Source: Robinsoniella peoriensis (lineage in GTDB: Bacteria > Bacillota > Clostridia > Lachnospirales > Lachnospiraceae). From it: DNA of 64,000 bases. The stretch lies in assembly GCF_042680125.1 (NCBI RefSeq), contig NZ_JBHTNY010000001.1. One strand, given 5' to 3'. Numbering within the stretch: the first letter of the stretch is position 1; every line of letters starts with the position of its first letter. The translations under genes were made by a program, and so were the position numbers. Shown here piece by piece: positions 34,617 through 44,327 of the stretch. The notes beneath the pieces were generated by a model. That model made no database searches. It was not told where the DNA came from and saw only the letters and a program-made list of their open reading frames with translations.

Positions 34617-34636
34617 TTTTCAAACTCCCTTCCCAT

Positions 34637-34666
34637 AAAAAAACTACCGCGTAAGCAGCAGTTTTT
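34637..34666 (-). terminator. Terminator of the DUF2284 gene
   Basis: On the minus strand ACTGCTGC pairs with GCGGTAGT (one mismatch or wobble each way), preceded by AAAAA and followed by seven T. It lies 12 bp after the stop at 34678 and before the MATE start. Confidence 0.7.
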
Positions 34667-34677
34667 CGCCATTTTAT

Positions 34678-35262
34678 CTAGGAAACATTTATCTTTTCAC
34701 CAAGGTCTTCAGTAGTAAGCAGACCATTTACCAAAATAAAATGCTCCGGCATTCTGCCTTCTGTCATCCATTTCAATTCCAGCCCCAGCAAATCTTTTGT
34801 TGTCTTACCCACATCCCCTCCCAGAGATTCTATAGAATAGCGCATTTGACCGGGCTTACAGCAAGGTTCCCCTTTTAAGCGGAGGCATTCTTTGCAGTAA
34901 TCACAGTTCCCTGCTGAAAGACTTTTACTTCCCGGGTATTTATCTTCCAGGCTGTGCATCATTATTGACAGTTTCTTTTTTTCGCTGCTCAATTCATTCT
35001 TTAGGAACCCTTTTAATGTTTCCTGGGTATGGGAACACTTTGTCTCCTCTTCCGGTATGATGATTCTGGTACCAATTACATATAGATAATTAAATTTATT
35101 CCAGTAATCTTTCACATCAAAGTCGTATGGGGGACATGACCACTTTTTCCCGTAGTCCGGACAGGCCTTGCAGCATTCTAAAAACTTTTCAATGTCCACA
35201 TAATCCCTCAGATATTCCTGTACCGTTATCCTGTTGGACAACTGCTCCGTCGTATAATTCAT
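34678..35262 (-). CDS. DUF2284-family putative metal-binding protein
   Basis: 194 residues. Cysteine clusters typical of the family appear: CCKACPDYGKKWSCPPY near residue 30, and GNCDYCKECLRLKGEPCCKP near 120, followed by MRYSIESLGGDV. The pattern suggests an iron-sulfur or zinc site. The cellular role of the family is not established. The ATG has GGGAGG upstream. It is monocistronic with its own terminator. Confidence 0.88.
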   Translation of the reverse strand: MNYTTEQLSNRITVQEYLRDYVDIEKFLECCKACPDYGKKWSCPPYDFDVKDYWNKFNYLYVIGTRIIIPEEETKCSHTQETLKGFLKNELSSEKKKLSIMMHSLEDKYPGSKSLSAGNCDYCKECLRLKGEPCCKPGQMRYSIESLGGDVGKTTKDLLGLELKWMTEGRMPEHFILVNGLLTTEDLGEKINVS

Positions 35263-35354
35263 CTTCCATCCTCCCTTTCACTGCTATATCATGGGTGGTT
35301 AAATTCCCGGACATTTCCTGCCTGCTATTTTATACCCGGGGATTCCTTACCTGG

Positions 35355-35921
35355 TTATTTACTTTTCAATTCCTGATAAAGTCGCGCTATAGGAAGTCCC
35401 ACAACGTTGTTATAATCTCCGTCAATTTTTTTAATATAGATTGCCGCCCGGCCCTGAATACCATAAGCGCCCGCTTTATCCATTGGTTCTCCGGTTGCAA
35501 TATAAGCTTTGATTTCCTCATCTGTCATTGGGTACATAATTACATCGGTTCTTTCTGAAAACGTTGTAACCTTTCTTGTCCCGGACTGTATTTCAATCAG
35601 GGTAACGCCGGTATATACCTGATGGGTATTTCCCTGCAGAGTCTTAAGCATTTCCTCTGCCGCTGTTACATCTTGCGGCTTTCCCAGAATTCTGCCACTA
35701 ACAGCCACTATGGTATCTGCACCAATGATGACTGTGTCTTCTTCTATCTGTGCTGCCACTGCTTCTGCTTTCATTGCGGAGAGTTCCTCAACAATTTCAT
35801 CCGGCATGGATTTATCTGTAATCTCATCCGTATCACTTGTAATAACCGTAAACTGATACCCGGCCTGAGCCAGCAGTTCCTTCCGTCTGGGAGAAGCAGA
35901 TGCCAAAATTATGTTCTTCAT
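35355..35921 (-). CDS. maf: Maf-family nucleotide pyrophosphatase
   Basis: 188 residues with the N-terminal Maf motif ILASASPRRKELL, the DEIT stretch (SDTDEITD), catalytic segment VIIGADTIVA, and KAGAYGIQGRAAIYIKKIDGDYNNVVGLP in pieces. The family hydrolyses non-canonical or pyrimidine nucleoside triphosphates and is linked to septum control. The ATG has CAGGAG upstream. The downstream neighbour is the convergently unrelated DUF2284 gene on the same strand. Confidence 0.93.
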   Translation of the reverse strand: MKNIILASASPRRKELLAQAGYQFTVITSDTDEITDKSMPDEIVEELSAMKAEAVAAQIEEDTVIIGADTIVAVSGRILGKPQDVTAAEEMLKTLQGNTHQVYTGVTLIEIQSGTRKVTTFSERTDVIMYPMTDEEIKAYIATGEPMDKAGAYGIQGRAAIYIKKIDGDYNNVVGLPIARLYQELKSK

Positions 35922-35948
35922 AATAACTCCTGTCTGCTGCCCTGCAGC

Positions 35949-36293
35949 TTAAAAATTAATACCATTCCAGCCCCAGTCCTTAATTCCTTCATAAGTTATA
36001 TAAGTTCTTTCTGCCGGAATCTGCAATTCCTCTGACAGCAAATTACAAATAGCCTCTGTCATTTTCTCACAGTAATCTCTCTCCACCTGTCCAAAAACTT
36101 CCACCTTTACATAAGCTGTGGCTGCCTCCTGATTTCCTTTAAAATACATCTGGCAATTATCCTCCAGATCAACCATCAGCCAGCTTTCCGTCTTTCCCGG
36201 AATGATTTCAATAATTTTACCAAACTTACTTTTTAATGTCTCCGACTGCGCCTCTGTCATGGAAACGGATACTCTTGTTTTTATATATGGCAT
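35949..36293 (-). CDS. MIF/tautomerase-superfamily protein
   Basis: 114 residues from the ATG at 36293, which has AAGGAGG nine bases upstream. After removal of Met the protein begins with Pro, the catalytic residue of the superfamily (MPYIKTRVSVSM). The C-terminal ITYEGIKDWGWNG matches MIF-like proteins. It may tautomerise phenylpyruvate or a related keto acid. It lies 27 bp before maf and may be co-transcribed. Confidence 0.88.
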   Translation of the reverse strand: MPYIKTRVSVSMTEAQSETLKSKFGKIIEIIPGKTESWLMVDLEDNCQMYFKGNQEAATAYVKVEVFGQVERDYCEKMTEAICNLLSEELQIPAERTYITYEGIKDWGWNGINF

Positions 36294-36342
36294 AATAATA
36301 CCCTCCTTTTCTATACAATAAATCAAGTATGCAATAATCTCA

Positions 36343-36885
36343 TTATATACGATTATCCCTGCACTGCAACAGAAAATCTTTCATTTTTAGGAAAATTTCC
36401 TCCCGGTTGTCTTTGGTTACTTCTAAAAGAACCACCTTTTTATGCTGTTTAATCTGATCCAGCCAAGTACCTTCAAATCCTTTTCTCACTACACCGGTAA
36501 CCGGTGTCTGTAAATTCAGTATCTCCAGTATTTTCTCTTTGAACTTCTCTGCCATGCCCTCGAAACGTCCGCACTCATCCATTATAATACAATCTGCATC
36601 TGGCCTGACGCTTCCCAGAATTTCTATACCCAGCCGTTCAATCACCCTGGTTCTTATCCGGGGGATCCCATCCTGAAACTGTACAATCACATTTTCTTCT
36701 TTCCATACCTGCGGCCCGGATGCCGGAACCATATACAGTGACCGGTTCTGATCTTCCCGGTTGTCACCAAAACAAGTGATGAATCCACCATATGCCACTC
36801 CTGATTCTTCCAATGCACGCCTGATAATCGTCGTTTTCCCTACCTGAATATCTCCTGTTAAAAACAAATGACACCTATTTTCCAT
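36343..36885 (-). CDS. THEP1-type nucleoside-triphosphatase
   Basis: 180 residues from the ATG at 36885, which is favoured over a GTG two codons earlier. The Walker A motif is LTGDIQVGKTT near the N-terminus. A Walker B-like DCIIMDECGRFE and PVTGVVRK fit the NTPase_1 family, which hydrolyses NTPs and is structurally close to RNA/DNA kinases. It overlaps the end of the FUSC gene by 11 bases, so the two are translationally coupled. Its role is unclear. Confidence 0.85.
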   Translation of the reverse strand: MENRCHLFLTGDIQVGKTTIIRRALEESGVAYGGFITCFGDNREDQNRSLYMVPASGPQVWKEENVIVQFQDGIPRIRTRVIERLGIEILGSVRPDADCIIMDECGRFEGMAEKFKEKILEILNLQTPVTGVVRKGFEGTWLDQIKQHKKVVLLEVTKDNREEIFLKMKDFLLQCRDNRI

Positions 36886-38872
36886 GTACACAATACCTCA
36901 CAGCATCGGGATTGGCATCTTCCAGCTGAATCAATCTCTTTGCATTTTCTACATATTTCATCATTAAATGCGTCAGATATGCCTCATCCAGCGGAAAGTC
37001 GGGTATCTCTTCTGCTGAAGATAAACTTTTTCCCTGGCCATGCCAATAAACACGCTGTATATTCCGAAAAGTTATCTGGAGCTGCTTTATATACTGATGC
37101 AAAATCACTCTCTTTGGTTCATCGATTTCCCCTGACTGTACTATGAAAATCATCTGTTCCGCTTCCGCAGACATTTTCCACATTATGTCCAGCATTTTAC
37201 GATAGAAATCCACATTTACTTCTTCCACCGGTTTCGCCAGATACTGTTTCACCTGATCCGCAACCAGGTAAAAATGGGTCAGGGCTTCGCTGGTTACCCC
37301 ATAATCTATTACACGCTGTGTACTGATATCCAGAATTGACAGATAGGAATTCTGAATCCGGAAAAGTTCCCGGACATTCCCTCTGAATTGTCCTTTTAAA
37401 CTGGTTGGAAATAAGAAACGGTTGACCAGCAGTACAATGAACACTGCCAATATCAGATAGAAGATACGCAGTTCCACTGCGGTAGCCCCGTTCATCGTAA
37501 TCGAAGCCATAAAAAGTGCAAAACTGGTAGAGAACACAGCCTGTATACGGGTTCCCGGAGTAGTACAGTACATCAGTGTTACCATCAGTGTTGCAAATAT
37601 AAAATGCCATACGATACCCGAAAAATAAGATACGGTAAAAAACACAAGAATACAACCCAGGAATGTGCCAATCAATCGGTTCTTAACCCGATAGGCACTA
37701 TCTTCATACATTGGCTGTATCATTAAAAAAGCATTAAGCGGAATCCAGTAGGCATGATTAATATTCGTCAGCTGACTGATTAAGAAACTAACCATGATTA
37801 CAATAGACAACCGCAATGCAAATCTTACCTCAAAAGCATCCAGACGCATTTTCTGCCTGTGTTTCTGAAAAATATAAAAATCTTTTGGAAGCTTCCAGGA
37901 TTTTCGAAAAGAAGGCTTTTCATTTCTGGCTGCACCATCCAGAATGAGCACCAGCAAGTGTAAAAAGTTCCGGAGAAAAATATAGAAAAAACCATCTGTC
38001 TGATTCTCACCAACCTCATTTAACAGGTTGCTGGCATCCTGAATCAGTGTTTCATTATCCTCTTTGTTAAAAGAGTTCTGAACCTTATCAAGGTAATCTG
38101 CCAGCCGGCAGAGGATTCCATCATACTCTTCCCGGTGTTTCCCACATTCCTCTTCATAATTTGAAATAAAATACGCCGACCTCTGGAATAAAAGGGCAAA
38201 CATATAATGCAGTTTGCTCTCCCCCTGCATCTCAAATGCCAATTGCCGCCCATCGTATGCGAGCTTATGCAAAGAACTCTGAATATCCAATATTTCCTTC
38301 TGCATATGTTCATCCTGGCTTCCTTTGGTTATCAATCGAAACTGACATGCCAGCAGGTCCATGCCCTTTCTCGCTGCCCGGTAATCCTGCGGTCTTCGGT
38401 GAAGCAAAGAATAGAGAGCCAGTGCCCCGCTTAAAACGGTCAATGAGTAAAGCATTACTCCAAGTAATGGCTGGATCCCGTCCCAGCCTACCGGTGCCAG
38501 CTGTAAAAATACAAATGCCATGGCATATGTAAAATATCCCTTCTGGTTAAACTGTGTCGTCTGGAGATAAACGAGAAGAAAGGGTACTACAAAATTCAAT
38601 ATGATACACAGGGGTATATTTAAGGTCGCAAAAAATGCCAGGATACACAGAAGAAACATCTCCAAAACAAGCCCGCATACGCCCCTTATTGAAAAATTCT
38701 TTTGCCGCCGGATCTGAAACGCAGTAGTCAGAAAAGACACAATAATGGAATATCTCGTTCCAAATAAAAAGATAACGGAATAAAAAAGAAATAAAAAAAA
38801 TAAGATAACAGGCAGAGCTGTATCCCATTTTTTCTTAAACAAAAAAATATTATTTTTCATTGCTGAAAACAT
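36875..38872 (-). CDS. FUSC-family membrane protein (aromatic acid exporter-like)
   Basis: 665 residues from the ATG at 38872, which has GGAG eight bases upstream. Two blocks of membrane helices (about 18-160 and 360-490) are separated by a soluble helical region, and a C-terminal cytoplasmic domain follows. The second block has the FUSC-like FALRLSIVIMVSFLISQL and the motif YWIPLNAFLMIQP. The family includes YccS and AaeB-type exporters. The substrate is unknown. It is first in a unit with the NTPase gene. Confidence 0.85.
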   Translation of the reverse strand: MFSAMKNNIFLFKKKWDTALPVILFFLFLFYSVIFLFGTRYSIIVSFLTTAFQIRRQKNFSIRGVCGLVLEMFLLCILAFFATLNIPLCIILNFVVPFLLVYLQTTQFNQKGYFTYAMAFVFLQLAPVGWDGIQPLLGVMLYSLTVLSGALALYSLLHRRPQDYRAARKGMDLLACQFRLITKGSQDEHMQKEILDIQSSLHKLAYDGRQLAFEMQGESKLHYMFALLFQRSAYFISNYEEECGKHREEYDGILCRLADYLDKVQNSFNKEDNETLIQDASNLLNEVGENQTDGFFYIFLRNFLHLLVLILDGAARNEKPSFRKSWKLPKDFYIFQKHRQKMRLDAFEVRFALRLSIVIMVSFLISQLTNINHAYWIPLNAFLMIQPMYEDSAYRVKNRLIGTFLGCILVFFTVSYFSGIVWHFIFATLMVTLMYCTTPGTRIQAVFSTSFALFMASITMNGATAVELRIFYLILAVFIVLLVNRFLFPTSLKGQFRGNVRELFRIQNSYLSILDISTQRVIDYGVTSEALTHFYLVADQVKQYLAKPVEEVNVDFYRKMLDIMWKMSAEAEQMIFIVQSGEIDEPKRVILHQYIKQLQITFRNIQRVYWHGQGKSLSSAEEIPDFPLDEAYLTHLMMKYVENAKRLIQLEDANPDAVRYCVHGK

Positions 38873-38938
38873 TATAATCACTCCACTTCAAATACTTATT
38901 ATACTCCTGTATTTGAAAAAGCGCTATAGGGAATATGC

Positions 38939-39580
38939 TTAAGCAAAGGGTTGATCTAATCTGTTTTCATACGCATTATTTTCCCGAAGCATCTTATTCC
39001 ACATGATATGATCTACTCCGGTTTTACAAAGAAACTGATAAAATCTGCATTGAGATTTCGTAAGCTTATAGGGTTTTGCCAATCTTTGTACTGTTTCTTT
39101 GTGTAATGTTCCTGTCTCCTGGAAATAACTTCCCAGCTTTTCCAGATTCTTAAATAATTTGCGATTCATAAAATCAGGCACCATGGACGTACCTGCCGCA
39201 CCACATCTGGCTGCAGTTCCAAGATATTTCATATGCAGCCTTTTCGCCTGTTGTTTCATACAGCGTCTGGCATAATCAGCATGGGCTGAACCTGCAAATC
39301 CCATTTGTACGATGCATCCCAGAGATTTATTCTCTGTATTCTGTACATTTAGTTTCTCAAATAGTTTCATTACCGGTCCCGGCATTGCATGTACATAAAG
39401 GGGCATTACAATCAAGACTGTGTCAAATTTTTTTATTTTCTCTGCAATTACTTCCGGATTTTCTTTTTGTATACAGCTCACCATGGGTATTTCTTTCATG
39501 CCCTTTACGAACTGCGTTATAAATATTCCTGTATTTCCTTTTTCTCCATGAGGAGAACCATTTATAATGAGAAGTTTCAT
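38939..39580 (-). CDS. Flavodoxin-fold NAD(P)H-dependent oxidoreductase
   Basis: 213 residues from the ATG at 39580, which has AAGGAGG upstream. The FMN-binding P-loop is LLIINGSPHGEKGNTGIF, then IVMPLYVHAMPGPVMKLFEKL, as in NADPH-dependent FMN reductases. The C-terminal third is helical and basic. It starts two bases after the stop of a related flavoprotein gene. Both lie behind a MerR-type promoter. The electron acceptor is unknown. Confidence 0.85.
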   Translation of the reverse strand: MKLLIINGSPHGEKGNTGIFITQFVKGMKEIPMVSCIQKENPEVIAEKIKKFDTVLIVMPLYVHAMPGPVMKLFEKLNVQNTENKSLGCIVQMGFAGSAHADYARRCMKQQAKRLHMKYLGTAARCGAAGTSMVPDFMNRKLFKNLEKLGSYFQETGTLHKETVQRLAKPYKLTKSQCRFYQFLCKTGVDHIMWNKMLRENNAYENRLDQPFA

Positions 39581-39581
39581 C

Positions 39582-40079
39582 TTATCTGCCCTCCTTATAT
39601 TCGGAAATCGTGCCAATACATTTAATTTTCCAGTGAAATTGGACGCAGACTCTTTTGAAATATTCAATGAACAGCTTCCGAGCCTCATTTGATGTAAACG
39701 TATCCTGATAATAGATTTCTATTACAGGCGTTTTATCATATCTGGCAACATGCATTGCTTCGCCGGAAGTATATTCAATATAAGGAAGAACGGAAACTAT
39801 CATACGGTCCAGCAGCGTTTTCAAATTGCCGCTGGCAAAACCGCAGGACTCTTGTAACAAAAAAACTGCCCGGTCTGCTCTAAAAAAAGCATGATAAAAA
39901 TCATCCAGATCCTTTTGTACACATCTTCCCGGGGTTTTCAGCCAGCAGGCCCAGCAGCCAAGGCAATCCCTGATCATAACCCTGTTAAGATCCAGTATAT
40001 AGGTGTCTGATTCCTTTCCCTTTGCCGGTGTGTGGAAATCATCCCACTCCTGGCAATCTTTAATTATAACTGTTTTCAT
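39582..40079 (-). CDS. NADPH-dependent FMN reductase-like flavoprotein
   Basis: 165 residues from the ATG at 40079. The motif RDCLGCWACWLKTPGRCVQKDDL-like (read as DCLGCWACWLKTPGRC then KDLDDFY) is typical of flavodoxin-fold reductases with a Cys-rich loop. Then DRAVFLLQESCGF and LKTLLDRM line the flavin site. It is the first gene after a promoter with a 19-bp spacer, with a MerR regulator gene directly upstream, so it is probably induced by a drug or redox signal. Confidence 0.85.
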   Translation of the reverse strand: MKTVIIKDCQEWDDFHTPAKGKESDTYILDLNRVMIRDCLGCWACWLKTPGRCVQKDLDDFYHAFFRADRAVFLLQESCGFASGNLKTLLDRMIVSVLPYIEYTSGEAMHVARYDKTPVIEIYYQDTFTSNEARKLFIEYFKRVCVQFHWKIKCIGTISEYKEGR

Positions 40080-40129
40080 TGTATTTTCACCTGAGCTCAT
40101 CTGAGCTTTCCAATCTTAATGATACAGTT

Positions 40130-40160
40130 ACTATAATGCTGGTGGTTACCACCAGGTCAA
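40130..40160 (-). promoter_or_regulatory. MerR-type promoter with perfect dyad in a 19-bp spacer
   Basis: On the minus strand, TTGACC (40160-40155), 19 bp and TATAGT (40135-40130). The spacer region contains the perfect palindrome CTGGTGGTAACCACCAG (40155-40139). Such over-long spacers with a central dyad are the hallmark of MerR-activated promoters. The MerR gene ends 52 bp upstream. Confidence 0.82.
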
Positions 40161-40211
40161 TACTTTATAAATTTATAATTGTATTAATTCATGGTTTTAT
40201 GAATTTATGTT

Positions 40212-41069
40212 TTATGAATTTATCGGAATCCAGCACTCATAATAATTTCTGGGATTCAGACTTCCCACAACACAGATTCTCGTCCTGATATATACAACCC
40301 CTTTCATCTCCAGTTGATTCTCACAAGCCCATCCATTAACCAAATGATACATTCTTCCCATGGTATCATAATCATCCATACCTGATTCTACCACTGTATA
40401 AATGCTCTTTCCGGATATCAGGTATTGTTTCTCAGGGTCCTTTTTCCCCTCTGCCGGTTTTATAATCCTCATTTTGGATTCTTTGTATCCATTTTCATCA
40501 AAAGTAACTTCCCTGATCATATTGCTGATAATATCTTCTCTTTTTAAATCAATATTTGGAACTACATGCTCCGTATAATCCGAAAATGCAGACATGTAAT
40601 CAATCGAATCCACAATTTCGTATAAAGGCAGTTCACAAATGCCGTATTGATGAAGATGTCCGGATAAATTCTTTATAAACAACTGATCCTGTGCCAACCG
40701 TTCTTCCATTAACTTCAAGCGCTCTATCTCTTCTTTTAGCTGACATTGCTTCCTGGAAAAAATCTCATGAACCTGTGAAATATCATCCTGATTAATCAGT
40801 TCCTTAATCTCTCCGATGGCAAAGCCATGTTTCTTGTAATAATCAATAGCCATCAAGCGGAAAATATCCAGAATCGTAAATTCCCGATAACTGCTTTTTC
40901 TGTCTTTATTAGGACAGATCAGCCCCTGTTTTTCATAATACCGAAGTGTCTCTCTCGTGATTCCCAGGCTGTTATAGAGTACTCCCGGGTTATAAACATG
41001 GCCGATCCGTTCCATTTCGGGCTGGTCAATTGCAGTAAAACTTTGCTCGATCAATTTTTTTCTGTCCAC
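40212..41069 (-). CDS. MerR-family regulator with GyrI-like C-terminal effector domain
   Basis: 285 residues from the GTG at 41069, which has AGGAGG upstream; the longer frame to 41144 lacks a site. An N-terminal MerR-type winged helix is visible (YNSLGITRETLRYYEKQGLICP, FRLMAIDYYKKHGFAIGEIKEL). A coiled coil covers about 95-140, and the C-terminal domain is a likely small-molecule sensor of the SOUL/GyrI type. It precedes two flavoprotein genes behind a MerR-type promoter and is the obvious activator. The effector is unknown. Confidence 0.88.
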   Translation of the reverse strand: MDRKKLIEQSFTAIDQPEMERIGHVYNPGVLYNSLGITRETLRYYEKQGLICPNKDRKSSYREFTILDIFRLMAIDYYKKHGFAIGEIKELINQDDISQVHEIFSRKQCQLKEEIERLKLMEERLAQDQLFIKNLSGHLHQYGICELPLYEIVDSIDYMSAFSDYTEHVVPNIDLKREDIISNMIREVTFDENGYKESKMRIIKPAEGKKDPEKQYLISGKSIYTVVESGMDDYDTMGRMYHLVNGWACENQLEMKGVVYIRTRICVVGSLNPRNYYECWIPINS

Positions 41070-41161
41070 GAATAAATACCTCCTGTGACGATTCCTATAG
41101 GTCAATGATATTACTACTGTATCACAGGTTATCCCTAATTCCAAGACATGGTGTCATTTAC

Positions 41162-42649
41162 TTATATACACTCTTTCATCACTTCATAGCTTCCATTTCG
41201 CAGAATTTTATCCAGATATCCTGCCACGGCATCTTCAAACCCTTTGATATCCGTCAGATCCTCACCCCAGAATTTCGTATTTCTGCAAACTGCATTTGCC
41301 AGCATTTTTGCGTTGTCGTTACGATGTTCATAAAAGAACTCCAGTACTTCCCTGTCATCCCGGATCAGATATCTGTCTTCTCCTCTGACTGCTTGCAAAC
41401 CATTTTCGGTCAGATGACTGCCACGATAGAACGCGATGTAAAATGCGAAGGATGCTGTAATGCATACAGGCAGCTTTTCGAACTTTTCTACATATCCTTT
41501 CAGGGATGGCATGACTCTGGCCTTCCACTTGGATGTAGAGTTCAGGGATATATCCAGAAGTGCATGGTCCACAAAAGGATTATTAAATCTTTCTGTTACA
41601 GCTGCTGCAAATTCTTCCAGTTCTTTTTGTGGAAGTGATAACGTTGGTATAATTTCATCATAAATAGTCTGATTCATAAATTTACAAATGGTCTGGTCAT
41701 TCATACAATCCCGTACAATATTCTGTCCTGCCAGGTATGCCCCCAGAACCATTGAAGTATGAGCACCGTTTAAGATACGCACTTTACGCTGTTTGTATGG
41801 TTTATGGTCATCGCAGATAATGACGGGAAGCCCTGCCTTTTCAAACGGGAGTTCTTCTTTCAGGCTCTGTGGCCCTTCAATGACCCAGAAACCAAATACT
41901 TCTCCCGTGTCGATTAAGTTATCTTCATAGCCCATTTCTTCACACAGCGCCTGTGCTTCATTTTTGGGATAACCAGTTACGATACGGTCTACCAATGTGG
42001 AACACAATATGTTTTCAGACTTGATCCACTGGGTAAATGTTTCCCCAAGATTCCACTGGTCTGCATACTGAAGGACGCACTTCTCCAGTTCTTTTCCGTT
42101 ATTATCAATCAATTCACAAGATAAGATGATGAAACCTTTTCCTTTTTCCGTCCCGTAATTCAGAAAACGCTGGTATAAGAACTGTGTTAGCTTTCCCGGA
42201 TAGCTGGATGCGGGACTGTCGGTAAACCGGCAGGCCGGATCATAGACGATCCCTGCTTCTGTAGTATTGCATGTGATAAAGCGCAGATCAGGATTCTTGG
42301 CACATTCCAGTACCGCATCAAACTCTTCATAGGAATTCAGACATCTGCTGACACAGGAAATCACTCTTTTATCATTTACTTTCTGACCATTTTCAAATCC
42401 ACGCAGAAACAGGGTGTATAATCCTTCCTGCTCATTTATTCTTTCCGAAAGCCATGGAGATGAAATTGGTTGGCAAAGCACTACTTTTGATTGAAACCCT
42501 GCTTTTTCATTCATCATATCAATCCAGTAATCCACAAATGCACGCATAAAATTGCCTTCGCCAAATTGTAAAACTCTTTCCGGCGCCTGCTCCAGCAGAT
42601 ACCCCTCATACCCCTGTTCTTTTAGTACCTCATAGCTTAATTTTTTCAT
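41162..42649 (-). CDS. uxaB: Tagaturonate reductase
   Basis: 495 residues. A mannitol dehydrogenase-type N-terminal Rossmann domain (VLQFGEGNFMRAFVDYWI) is followed by the C-terminal domain with the catalytic motif RILNGAHTSMVLGAYLAG, including Lys and His. It reduces tagaturonate to altronate with NADH. It lies 112 bp downstream of uxaA on the same strand. The gap contains a short hairpin (CAGGGT/ACCCTG) over the uxaA stop but no T run, so the two form an operon. Confidence 0.93.
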   Translation of the reverse strand: MKKLSYEVLKEQGYEGYLLEQAPERVLQFGEGNFMRAFVDYWIDMMNEKAGFQSKVVLCQPISSPWLSERINEQEGLYTLFLRGFENGQKVNDKRVISCVSRCLNSYEEFDAVLECAKNPDLRFITCNTTEAGIVYDPACRFTDSPASSYPGKLTQFLYQRFLNYGTEKGKGFIILSCELIDNNGKELEKCVLQYADQWNLGETFTQWIKSENILCSTLVDRIVTGYPKNEAQALCEEMGYEDNLIDTGEVFGFWVIEGPQSLKEELPFEKAGLPVIICDDHKPYKQRKVRILNGAHTSMVLGAYLAGQNIVRDCMNDQTICKFMNQTIYDEIIPTLSLPQKELEEFAAAVTERFNNPFVDHALLDISLNSTSKWKARVMPSLKGYVEKFEKLPVCITASFAFYIAFYRGSHLTENGLQAVRGEDRYLIRDDREVLEFFYEHRNDNAKMLANAVCRNTKFWGEDLTDIKGFEDAVAGYLDKILRNGSYEVMKECI

Positions 42650-42761
42650 ATTTTATATCCAACCCTTCCTAATTATAATTTAATAAACATTTTATTTATT
42701 ATTGAATACACATCTATTTTGCTTACATTGTATCTGTACTGCCGGTTCATCCTGCTTATCA

Positions 42762-44243
42762 TTACAGGGTAACACCCTGTTTAAATATTGCCATATCGTG
42801 AAATCCTGCTTTTTCCGACTTTACCTGTTTTCCGGAAGCTACATCCAATACATAGCAGAATAATTCTTCAGCCATTTCATCCAATGTCTTCCCTTCTGCC
42901 AATTTGCCGCAGTTAAAGTCGATCCAGTTGTCCTTTCTGGTACTCAGATCTGTGTTGCTCGATATTTTTACCGTCGGTACCGGCGATGCAAACGGAGTTC
43001 CTCTACCGGTAGTAAACAGAACAATGTGCGCGCCGCCTGCCGCCAGTGCCGTAGACGCTACCAGATCATTTCCCGGAGCACTGAGCAGGTTCAGCCCTTT
43101 TTCTTCCACTGTCTCACCATATGCCAGAACTCCCGTAACCGCTGCTTTTCCACTCTTTTGTGTACAGCCCAGGGATTTATCTTCTAAAGTGGAAATTCCT
43201 CCTTTTTTATTTCCCGGAGAAGGATTTTCATAAATTGTCTGATTGTGGCTGGTGAAATAATTCTTAAAGTCATTGATCAGATCTACTGTCTGATGAAATA
43301 ACTGTAGATTCTTACAGCGGTTCATCAGAAGTGTTTCCGCACCGAACATCTCCGGCACCTCTGTTAAGATCGTGGTTCCTCCTTTTGCAATCAGCATATC
43401 GGAAAAAGCCCCAACTACCGGATTTGCTGTAATTCCGGACAAGCCATCCGAACCACCGCATTTCATACCTACGACCAGTTCCCCGGCATCTATTTTTTCT
43501 CTGCTGTCACGTCCGGCATATTCTGCTATTTCTTCTATTAATGACAGCGACTCCTGGATTTCATCTTCACAATCCTGAGCCACCAGAAACCGCACTCTGT
43601 CCTCATCAAAATCTCCGATATATTTCTTCAGTTCATCAATATTGGAATTTTCGCATCCAAGTCCAAGAACCAGGACCCCTCCTGCATTTGGATGATTAAC
43701 CAGATCAGCCAAAATTTTTCTGGTGTTTTCCTGATCTTCTCCCATTTGGGAACAGCCGTAAGGGTGCGGAAAAGCAGCAACCGCATCAATGGTTCCCCGT
43801 ACATATTTCTGGGCTTTTTGTTCAATTGCATTCGCCACATTATTTACACAGCCTACCGTTGGGATAATCCAGATTTCATTTCTGATTCCAACTTTTCCAT
43901 TTTTCCGCCTATACCCCTCAAAACTGGCACCTGTTCCGACCGGCATATCTGTTGGTACTTTTTCATAGGTATATTCCAGCAGTTCACCCAGCCCGGTCTG
44001 AATGTTATGAGTATGTACCCAGGCGCCCGCTTCAATTGCATCCTTTGCTATACCAATTGGACTTCCATACTTTATCACCCTGCTGCCTTTGCTCATCTGT
44101 TTCAGTGCAAATTTATGACCTTGCATGATATCCTCATTTAGAATCACTTCTACTCCATCTATGATGCAAGCCATCCCTTTCTTCAGGGGTTTTAATGCAA
44201 CAGCTACCGTGTCACTCTGATGAATTCTGATATAATCCTGCAT
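42762..44243 (-). CDS. uxaA: Altronate dehydratase
   Basis: 493 residues. The N-terminal SAF-like domain (about 1-90) contains the GHKFALKQM loop. The galactarate/altronate dehydratase domain follows, with VGCVNNVANAIE, FPHPYGCSQMG, VLGLGCENSN, GMKCGGSDGLSG and TTGRGTPFASPVPTVKI. It dehydrates altronate to 2-keto-3-deoxygluconate. It is the first gene after a repressed promoter divergent to a LacI gene. Confidence 0.95.
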   Translation of the reverse strand: MQDYIRIHQSDTVAVALKPLKKGMACIIDGVEVILNEDIMQGHKFALKQMSKGSRVIKYGSPIGIAKDAIEAGAWVHTHNIQTGLGELLEYTYEKVPTDMPVGTGASFEGYRRKNGKVGIRNEIWIIPTVGCVNNVANAIEQKAQKYVRGTIDAVAAFPHPYGCSQMGEDQENTRKILADLVNHPNAGGVLVLGLGCENSNIDELKKYIGDFDEDRVRFLVAQDCEDEIQESLSLIEEIAEYAGRDSREKIDAGELVVGMKCGGSDGLSGITANPVVGAFSDMLIAKGGTTILTEVPEMFGAETLLMNRCKNLQLFHQTVDLINDFKNYFTSHNQTIYENPSPGNKKGGISTLEDKSLGCTQKSGKAAVTGVLAYGETVEEKGLNLLSAPGNDLVASTALAAGGAHIVLFTTGRGTPFASPVPTVKISSNTDLSTRKDNWIDFNCGKLAEGKTLDEMAEELFCYVLDVASGKQVKSEKAGFHDMAIFKQGVTL

Positions 44244-44310
44244 AATACCTTCCTTTCCTTCACTGTTTCTGACTTTTCTTATTCTTCATCCTAATTCCAT
44301 GTCTTAATTA

Positions 44311-44324
44311 TGTAAGTACTTACA
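44311..44324. promoter_or_regulatory. LacI operator TGTAAGTACTTACA (uxaA side)
   Basis: A perfect 14-bp palindrome lies directly downstream of the uxaA -10. An extra half-site GTAAGTT overlaps the -10. The same core appears at 44430. Confidence 0.8.
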
Positions 44325-44327
44325 TTT

